Assembly: GCA_022478985.1 (NCBI GenBank)
Contig: JAKSZP010018515.1
Span: 116,638 to 180,637, forward strand
Direction: 5' to 3'
Length of the DNA: 64,000 nt
Origin: Massospora cicadina
Lineage: Eukaryota > Entomophthoromycota > Entomophthoromycetes > Entomophthorales > Entomophthoraceae
Made by a program: the position numbers and the translations under genes. Shown piece by piece: positions 57,340 to 64,000 of this stretch. The notes under the pieces were generated by a model, which searched no databases, was not told where the DNA came from, and saw nothing but the letters and a program-made list of their open reading frames with translations. Positions within the stretch are counted from its first letter, which is position 1. Each line of letters starts with the position of its first letter.

Positions 57340-58515
57340 AATTTAACCGCTTTGATCCTTGATGATATATACATCTTCAAACGATTTCTCCAATACAATA
57401 AATGTACCTTTTACAAAGTTAGGCCAACTTATGAGCATGGCCTGCGGTATGATCGTCATAAGATTATACTAAGTCTCCTACTTAGTACTTAGACAAATTA
57501 ACTCATTTAGAGTTGTCATAGCTCTTCTGGCTTGGTTTTCAGCTAATCACATTCAGATAAAAATCAATTGCAACTTGATTAAGATCTTCACTAGTTGCTA
57601 AGCATAGCTCGTAGGGCTAATTGTCTAAGTTGGATTGATTGCATAATATAATAATGGAGATAGAGCTGGCTGTCTACCATACAGAAGTCAAAACGGATTG
57701 TATCCCATGCTGCTATGATGTTTGATGTTGTATGCAAACACTGTAGCTCTAATGAAGGTGGCCCACTGTGAAGGCGCCATGGTTGAGTTTTTGCACAATA
57801 TGCTAAATTGGGAGCCATTTACTTGTTATACACCTTTAGTCTCAGAATGGTATAGTGTCGACAACACTCCTTTTATGGACATCAACTCATTCAAGCGTTG
57901 CAACATCTGTGCAGTAAAATTTGTGCCTTTATTCACAGGATCCTCTGGGGACAACCGTGCTTGTAGATGATACAATTAATATAAACTTGGCAGTAGTTAA
58001 ACCTTTGGTGTCTCGAATTTAATTCTCTTCCACCCATTTTTCAGATGGTCAATAGAAACAATTATGCATATGTTTCTTAAGCTAATCAGTGGCAAGGGTT
58101 ATCATCATCAATTGACATTGTATGCCAGGACCAGTCAGGTTTGATTAATCAATATTTCACATCTGACTTCATAGGCTTTGAAATATGGCATCAATGGCAT
58201 TTTTTGATTATGTCTTGAATATTGAATTGCATGGAACCCCAATAGTAATTGGATCTAATTTATTCCAGCGTTTTGTTTAATCCTCCACGCCCAACGGTCT
58301 TGAGGCCTGAGTAGTGTTATCCATTTGTTAAAAAAATTTTGGGAAAATTCTTCACTGCCCATCAGGATTAAATTTATACAATACTCCATCCTGGTATTCA
58401 TTGTCAGTCAATGGTATATTTATTTGTTTAGCTGAGGCAAGCCAACCAGGAGATGGACATTACTGAGCTCTGAGAAGCAAAAAAACTACGCTAGATTTTA
58501 AACAAACAGAAAGAG
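57340..58515 (-). pseudogene. Ty3/Gypsy G7 integrase and C-terminal region
   Basis: Element-strand order: NEYQDGVLYKFNPDG near 58380-58420, then the zinc finger end IIKKCHRCHISKP (near 58180-58225), then SWHTMSIDD as first Asp region (near 58120-58150). The second Asp region is lost (VNKGTNFTAQMLQRLNELMS near 57880-57925). The Glu region is broken by a stop (ETKGV*QVNGS near 57825). VFAYNIKHHSSMGYNPF follows near 57730-57770, and the C-terminal tail near 57360-57470 (WPNFVKGTFIVLEKSFEDVY). Same family as G1 and G2. The 3' LTR was not found; the T-rich tract and LINE E lie beyond. Confidence 0.65.
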
Positions 58516-58519
58516 ATGA

Positions 58520-60335
58520 ACAGATCACTGAACTAAATCGAAAAAATAAAAATAAAAACTAAAATTACCCAACCAGATTGGATGGGGTAAACCGCTATGT
58601 GTCCATGGTGGGTGGTGAGTTGGGATCAGGAGGCTCATCTTCCTCCTCTGTGTTAGACAGTGTAGGCAGAGCGCTGAGAGCATGGGCGTGGGTGCATCCT
58701 CAAAATGGGGTCAAGGTAGCAAAGTGGCTTGTGAAGCTCAAATTTAGCTATGATGAGGTTTGTGATATATTTGGAAAGTGCTTTTTCAGCCTTGAGGCGA
58801 ACTTTGGGTAGGTGGTAAAGTTGGTGATGTTGTTGCTGGTAATTCAGGACTTGGGGCCAAATTTTGTGACCATCGCAACTTTTTTGTACTGCCTTTTGGG
58901 CAACTTGTTGGAATAAAAGAAATTCTTTTTTATGAATTTGTTGCATGGGGGAAGGATAGTGGCGGGTACCCCTTTGGCCAAGACTGTGACTGATTTTTCT
59001 ACAGCCTTTTGGAGGGGGTGACAATCAGGGAAGGCAACTGCCTCTTTGGTAAGCTGGTTACTTTGGAATTCATCCGCATCTGAGTGTAGAGAATAGCAGC
59101 GAGTTGGTAATTAAGCTGCATATTCTGCGTTTAGGTACATTTTTAGGCCTGGGGCCTCGACTGAGTCAGAGATGGGATTTCCCAAAGCATCAACTTTCTC
59201 CAAATAATCCCAGGGGATTTTAGTTGAAGATGATAGGCTGGTTGGCATATGGATAGGCTGGATTGGGTGGCTGGGTTGGGTTTTTTTGAATTCAATGGGG
59301 TCCATGCTGGCCCTGATTAGTTGGAGTAGGAGTGATGGTTTGGCATGTTCTTTCCTTATTAGTTGAGTCCGTGGCAGTTGCATCTACCATTTTTAGTGGA
59401 GAGAGGGAGGATTTTGCCCCATTTGAAAAAGGATTTTATGTCAGCTATGGGAGCATCATGGGGGAGTTGAGCGCGTGGGCTCCATCTCAGGCTATAATGG
59501 GGCAACGCCGCTTTGATTGGTACAGGTTAAAACAAATGGGGCAGATCGTGCGCCCCTTATCTACTCTGGCCCAGAAAGGGTGGTCAGGGGCAGAGGGGGA
59601 AACGATTCAAGGTGGAATCAAAATGGCAAAATTTGCTTGATTTTGGCATATGGTTGCAAAGGCGTGAGGGCCTGCTAGTCAGTTGGCTACTTTGGGAACC
59701 ATAAATTGTAAAATGGGGTCAGCGCCATACACTGAAAACTCAGCTATCCTTTCGTTATATAAAGTTTCAGGGGGAGGTGGGTGGGGAGGCCTGCAAATTG
59801 ACCCACAAGGATGGTATCATCAGGCAATTGGGTGCAAGTGGTTGGTATGGGGTTTTCTGGAACACCAGGAGAATTTTGGCTGCGATTGCAGCATTGTCTT
59901 CACAAGTGAAGCTCAGGTTGAAGTACCCCTTGTAGGGGAAAAAGTTAATAAAGCCTGCAGGCTGTATAAGCACCAGGGCTAATTCAATTATTTGTTTGTC
60001 ATTGTAGGGGAACAAGTTGCTATATTTGACCTGGAGGCCAAATTGCATCTTGATTTGGGGGAGCACAATGGGGCTATGAGGCACCATTTGAGAACGTTCA
60101 AGGTGGAGGGCGAGATCCTTGGGGGGAATGTATTGACCTAAGGAATTGGGGGGACAGGTTGATCTGGTATAAAATTGTTTCCCCACTGGGCGGAAGATGC
60201 TATGGGGATTTTGCCACTGCCCCATTTTGGAGCAGCGGGTGGTCAGTATGAGACATTGGTTGTTTGCTGTTTTTCAGTTTTTTGTAGTTGTTTAGTTTTT
60301 CTGTAATTTTATAATTCGCTTTAATGTGTTTTCAA
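58520..60335 (-). mobile_element. Family-2 gag-only element, copy P2, inserted in G7
   Basis: About 1.8 kb lying between the RNase H (right) and the integrase (left) of G7. The flanks CAAACAGAAAGAGATGAACA (from about 58500) and CAAGCGGAAAGAAAAAAGCC (from about 60333) look like a long, decayed target duplication differing mainly by transitions, so the edges are approximate. The complete element contains one frame and short UTRs only. This matters because P1 is cut by the window edge and P2 is not. Confidence 0.6.
58653..60225 (-). pseudogene. P2 ORF1/gag-like protein
   Basis: The open stretch 59767-60225 starts GQWQNPHSIFRPVGKQFYT and includes LERSQMVPHSPIVLPQIKM, LFPYNDKQIIELALVLIQPA and FPYKGYFNLSFTCEDNAAIA, the counterpart of LFPYADKAIIELATV and PLKGYFDVGFQSEED in P1. 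The zinc knuckle at 59502-59543 reads CPICFNLYQSKRRC: three Cys kept, His replaced by Gln. IPWDYLEKVDALGNPIS at 59150-59220 matches NPWDLLAETDESGN of P1. LYHLPKVRLKAEKALSKYIT near 58760-58830 matches the P1 C-terminal helix, and the frame ends at the stop at 58653. Several frameshifts. Function as for P1. Confidence 0.65.
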
Positions 60336-60344
60336 GCGGAAAGA

Positions 60345-61388
60345 AAAAAGCCAATCAATGCTATCCCATTCGCCTTCTTTACTTCAGGCGTCTCATCCTC
60401 ATACTTCCAATGTATCATTTTTTCATGGAGCTCATCTGCCAAGCTTCTTAAAATGCCACAATAGGAAGTCTCATTATTCCATCCACGATCTGGTGAGCAG
60501 ATCCAGCTCTACGAATAATTTCATAGTTTTAAGCTTGTAGTTTCAGAGCCCAGCGGGCTAAACGTCCCTCAGGCTCCTTGAGGTTGTGGAGCCAGAAAAA
60601 TGAGCTGTGATCTATCCCTACCTAAAACTGGTTCCATGGATGTATACCTGAAATTGTTTACAAACGTAGATCACAGCCAAACAATCGTTTGGTTACTGTT
60701 TATTTTACGCTCATGCTTAATCAGCGCCCTGCTGCAATACATAACCAGATGCTCCTCCCCATCATCCCCAACCTGGAATAACACGCCTCCAATCATTGTC
60801 AATTAGGCGTCAGTTTTTATGATATATGGCTTGCTGAAATCCTGATATTGGAGGACAAGTGCCGTGCTTAGTATGGTATTTAATGCCTCAAAGGCTTTCT
60901 GACATTTGGCTGCCCAGAAAAAACGAACTCCTCCTTGTAGCAAATGGAATAGGGGCTCAGCAATCATTGCAAACTCTTCAATGAATCTTTAATAGCATCC
61001 TAGCATGCATAAGATTACTTGAACCTCCCTTATAATCATCAGAGCTTGCATGTTGTTTATTGCCTCCACCTTTTGAGGTTTGGGCCGCAAGCCATTGGGA
61101 TCTATAACGAATCTGAGGTAATCCAATTGTCTTTAGAAATTGCATTTTATTAAGCTTTATCCTCAGATTGGCTCTCAAAAAGCCGTTCGAACACTTGTTC
61201 AAGGTGCTCAAGATGTTCAAAAACATTCTTGAGAAGCTATTTATATCATCCAGGTACACCAGTACACAGGACAATTTAAGATCCCCCAAATGGTGTCCAT
61301 TGTGCGCTGAAAGGCTTCTAAAGCATTGCACAGCCCCTCTGGCATGAGCGAGGGTTTTAATACCCTTGCGCAGCAATAATTGTGAACC
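60345..61388 (-). pseudogene. Ty3/Gypsy G7 RT end and RNase H
   Basis: RT palm: GDLKLSCVLVYLDDINSFSR with an intact YLDD at 61245-61256; preceded by ALEAFQRTM in another frame. Thumb and connection near 60880-60980 (EFAMIAEPLFHLLQGGVRFF, KCQKAFEALNTIL). RNase H near 60720-60870 (PYIIKTDA, MIGGVLFQVGDDGEEHLV, MYCSRAL). LINE D cuts the RT at about 61389, so the RT start is outside the window. P2 separates this piece from the integrase. Confidence 0.7.
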
Positions 61389-61483
61389 TCACTTTTCTCT
61401 CTCGTTGCAATCACTTTTTCAACTTATTCAAATCAAGTCTGATTCTAGTTTGATAATCTCACAGAGGAGATTAGTCTGCGCCC

Positions 61484-62700
61484 ATGTCAGGGAGCAGTTG
61501 GCAAGTAAGGTAAGAGGAGCAGGTGGTAGGCCCGCGGCCTCAAGCGTTTGAAAACGCCCAGGAGAAACTGGCAGAATAGAAAAAATAAAAAACCAGCAGT
61601 CACAATTTCCCTGGAAATCCTCGCTTGGCAAGCACGATGCAACCAGTACATCAGTACGCCGCACTCCCAATCACTCTCAACAGTGGAATATGGAGTCCGT
61701 GTGTTTCTGGACATCCAACAAACAGCTTTATGGGAAAAATTTTGTGGGGATGTGCACACTTTTTTCCCAACTGCGGTGTACGTCGCACCTCACTCCATGT
61801 CATGCAGTTGGCTGGACCTTGGTTTTAAAAACAAGGAGGCAGCAGACGAAGCTGCTGTGGTGCGCATAGTAATCAACCTCCCTGAAGGGCAATGGGTTGT
61901 TAAAACCAAACGCATTAGATGGACAAAATCCAACCAAATTTTCCTCACGTTTGACTTTTTGCCTACTATGGTAAAACGTGCCATTTTGGAGCAACACCTG
62001 AAAGATGGTCTCACCATTTATGGCGAAATACGATCTTTTGAGATGCAACACTTTATGCTGATGCCACACCTGTGCACTGGCAAAGCCATTGCAGTTCTGA
62101 CCCAAACCAAGGAGATCGCAAAGGACCTAACCCAGATCCCGCACTCCACATATATCAATATTGAAGGGCATACCACCCAACCTTTCCAGGTAACCGTGGA
62201 CAGCGCGACCCTATCTGCACCCACTGTGACACATTCAGCCATAAGGCACATGCGTGCCCCACCAAGGAGGGCATCACATTCCAAGAGCACCCCTTGGCGG
62301 CCATGGCCAGTGGAGAGGCGCACTATGAACCAACCACAAGCACTAAAGAGGCTTTCCCGTGGGGAGCACAAGGCTGCTACCTACTGGTAAAACCTATTTC
62401 CCCGCAAGAGTGGAAGAAGGCCAAGCAGGCCCGCAGGGCCGCGGCCAAGGAAGCGGCCAAAGTCACCACTGCTATCCCACACTATCAACGCCAGGAGGAC
62501 ATTGAAACCTTCATGGCAGAAGCAACTTGGGAATCCATCAACCAATCAGATTGGGAAGCCCATGCCAATTGGGCCACCCAATCTGAGGATCTGATGGGTG
62601 ACTCAATCTCACCCAATTTTTGCAACCAAGCTCTGGTTGAAACTGACTTGGGGTCCAACCTACATGGAAAAAAATTTTTGACCCAATTGTTGGTGCACTG
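61484..62700 (+). pseudogene. LINE D ORF1 with CCHC knuckle in a shifted frame
   Basis: ATG at 61484 (MSGSSW); a one-base loss relative to LINE A shifts the frame at once. The main open stretch 61548-62390 covers VTISLEILAWQARCNQYIST, TALWEKFCGDVHTFFPTAVY, CSWLDLGFKNKEAADEAA and MPHLCTGKAIAVLTQTKEI, the longest continuous ORF1 in the window. Another shift near 62205 puts the intact knuckle CTHCDTFSHKAHAC (about 62213-62254) in the next frame. The C-terminal part at 62294-62701 (ISPQEWKKAKQARRAAAKEA) follows. Three small indels are the only obvious damage. Confidence 0.75.
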
Positions 62701-62898
62701 AACCCATCTACACCACAAAAAATTTGTTTGATGTCAGGGAAACAAAAAGTGAAGGCAAAAGCCAACGCGAACCTTTCTGCTGAAATCAACAAAAGTACAG
62801 ATAGCGTTGTTGCAAACACCAGCACTGCTGTGAAGGCCCATGGGGATCTAGAGGAGGCTGGTGGGCCCAGGTGCCCACCCCCTTGCACCTAAGGTGTG

Positions 62899-64000
62899 AT
62901 GGGGAAAACCTTCACTTTAGGGACGTTGAACATCGCCAGACTCAAGGCCTCACCATCCCGGGCTAGGAAACTGAGTTTTTTACAAAAAAATTTACCCGTG
63001 AATATCCTGGCCATCCAGGAGTCCCACTGTCTGCGAGTTTCTGAGGATGCTTGGAAAACCATGCTCTTCCCATCCCTATCCTTTTGGTCAGAGCACTGTG
63101 GGGTGCTAGTTGGAAAAACAATTTTTTCAAATTTTTATTGTTGGAATCCTTCCTCAATGGCTGAGTCCTCGTTGTCACTTTCTTGTGGGCCAACGTGGCA
63201 CGTGCTATCATCAACATCTATGCCCCAACCTGTGCATGAGAGCGCCAGGAATTTTTCTCATCGGTCAAATCCCTCCCGTTACTCCCAGACCCTTTCATAG
63301 TCAGCAACATGAACTGTTGGCTAAACATGCCCACATACCGTTGGCCTTCCTCCTCCCACGCCCCCCAGGGTCATGTAGAACTTCGCGTTCTAAAGGCCAC
63401 CCTTGGGTTAATGGATGCGCTGCTGCGGTGAGCCCTGCTTCTTGAAAACATGACGCGACCCCACGTCCACATTGGCCAATTAGGGTCCATGACCCGCATC
63501 ACCTTATCCTTACACCAGCGAAATTCCAGCCTCACATTTCCCACTTCAAAACAACAAAAATGGAATTCTCCAACCATCGACTGGTCTCAATAACCTACCA
63601 CCTACCTGTCACAGTGGCTAAGGCCCCACATTGGTGCAAACTCCGCCCTCCCAAACTTGCGTTGCCAGGATTTTCCACTTGGGTGGAATCAGAAACTTTA
63701 GCAAAAGAGTTTGTTGCACCATTTTGCGTGGACCCCATCTCCACATGGGCAACCTTCAAAGAGGATACCATCTGCCACTCTTGCCACCTCTCCTCCCGAC
63801 GCTCATGAGCCACATTGGCCGTCATTTCGTGCGCTCTGGCAGAGTTTACACCTGGAGTCCAACATCCCAGCTACAGGATACATCCCTGCATGGGGCCAGA
63901 AGTGGGCGGAAGCAGCCGCCCACCTCAACGCGCTCAAAAGGCAACACAAACATTGGGTTTGTGTTCAGTAAAGGGCCAAATGCATTATAGAGGGCGACAA
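62899..64000 (+). pseudogene. LINE D ORF2 start: AP-endonuclease (truncated by window end)
   Basis: ATG at 62899 (MGKTFTLGTLNIARLKASPS) lies shortly after ORF1, and is the likely native ORF2 start. Endonuclease motifs: Asn in TLNIARL; Glu in NILAIQESHC near 63000-63030; FWSEHCGVLVGK near 63085-63120; a frame change near 63120; NMNCWLNMPTYRWP near 63307-63345 where GDMN is expected; and NHRLVSITYHLPVT near 63570-63610 for the Ser-Asp-His block, with Asp changed to Asn. The pre-RT region runs to the window edge. At least four frameshifts. Confidence 0.75.

Larger units (their letters stand above)
61390..64000 (+). mobile_element. LINE D, 5' part only (runs off the window)
   Basis: The 5' end ACTTTTCTCTCTCGTTGC matches LINE A. 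Nearly colinear with LINE A for the first 2.6 kb, closer to A than to B or E. Inserted in G7 RT. The target duplication cannot be checked because the 3' end lies beyond 64000. Confidence 0.8.

Noticed and set aside
59332..59982. Plus-strand open frames of about 100 codons
   Set aside because: They lie antisense to the P2 ORF1-like protein, whose knuckle and conserved blocks read on the minus strand.
1..64000. A cellular (host) gene
   Set aside because: No frame outside the retroelements shows a recognisable domain, intron pattern or sustained open reading frame. The stretch at 50401-51612 is the only open question.

Overview
The window looks like a transposon graveyard from a eukaryote, most likely a fungus. 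The Ty3/Gypsy and non-LTR elements, one Gypsy with a C-terminal chromodomain, and a collagen-like gag tract are all compatible with a filamentous fungus, perhaps a basidiomycete. No host gene is present to settle the lineage, so the taxon is inference only. I found no intact protein-coding gene, rRNA, true tRNA gene or CRISPR. Almost every recognisable stretch is a retroelement broken by stops and frameshifts. The background is AT-rich.

Elements named here. Non-LTR family 1 (LINE, about 5.25 kb; ORF1 with CCHC knuckle, ORF2 with AP-endonuclease, RT and C-terminal CCHC): A (4814-10068, +), B (24684-29921, -), C (33970-39249, -), D (61390-64000, +, runs off the window) and E (about 51696-57141, -). 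Family 2 is a short element that encodes only an ORF1/gag-like protein: P1 (1-1574, +, runs off the window) and P2 (about 58520-60335, -). Ty3/Gypsy: G1 (about 1575-3660, +), G2 (11386-30007, -), G3 (a chromovirus, 14836-21266, -), G4 (-, in three pieces), G5 (41490-47991, +), G7 (-, 57340-61388) and G8 (+, 40540-49560). Short elements: a tRNA-like SINE (24049-24326), a 217-bp element (56247-56463) and a 49-bp truncated relative of it (57217-57265).

Layout. From 4250 to 31120 the DNA is a nested stack. The oldest layer is G4. Its integrase is split by LINE A. Its polymerase is split by G2, just after the RT, with duplicated target CATGA/CATGG. G2 carries G3 between protease and RT, and its 5' LTR contains a SINE and LINE B. 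Removing the inserts leaves a 5' LTR of about 583 bp beside a 3' LTR of 579 bp. From 31121 to 33953 there is a very decayed stretch with an endonuclease-like fragment, then LINE C with a perfect 16-bp target duplication. From 39266 to 49560 G8 is split in its gag by G5, which keeps both LTRs, a primer-binding site and a perfect 5-bp duplication. From 49561 to 51690 there is an unidentified decayed reading frame. LINE E follows, itself hit by the 217-bp element. G7 then continues to the right edge, split by P2 and LINE D.

The parts work together only in the sense of layered insertion. The structure gives a relative order of events: G4, then G2 and LINE A, then G3, the SINE and LINE B; LINE E, then the 217-bp element; G8, then G5. 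I did not find a convincing new biological system. The most unusual items are the gag-only element family, the SINE with an internal hairpin, the 49-bp insertion with an 18-bp duplication, and the collagen-like gag tract.
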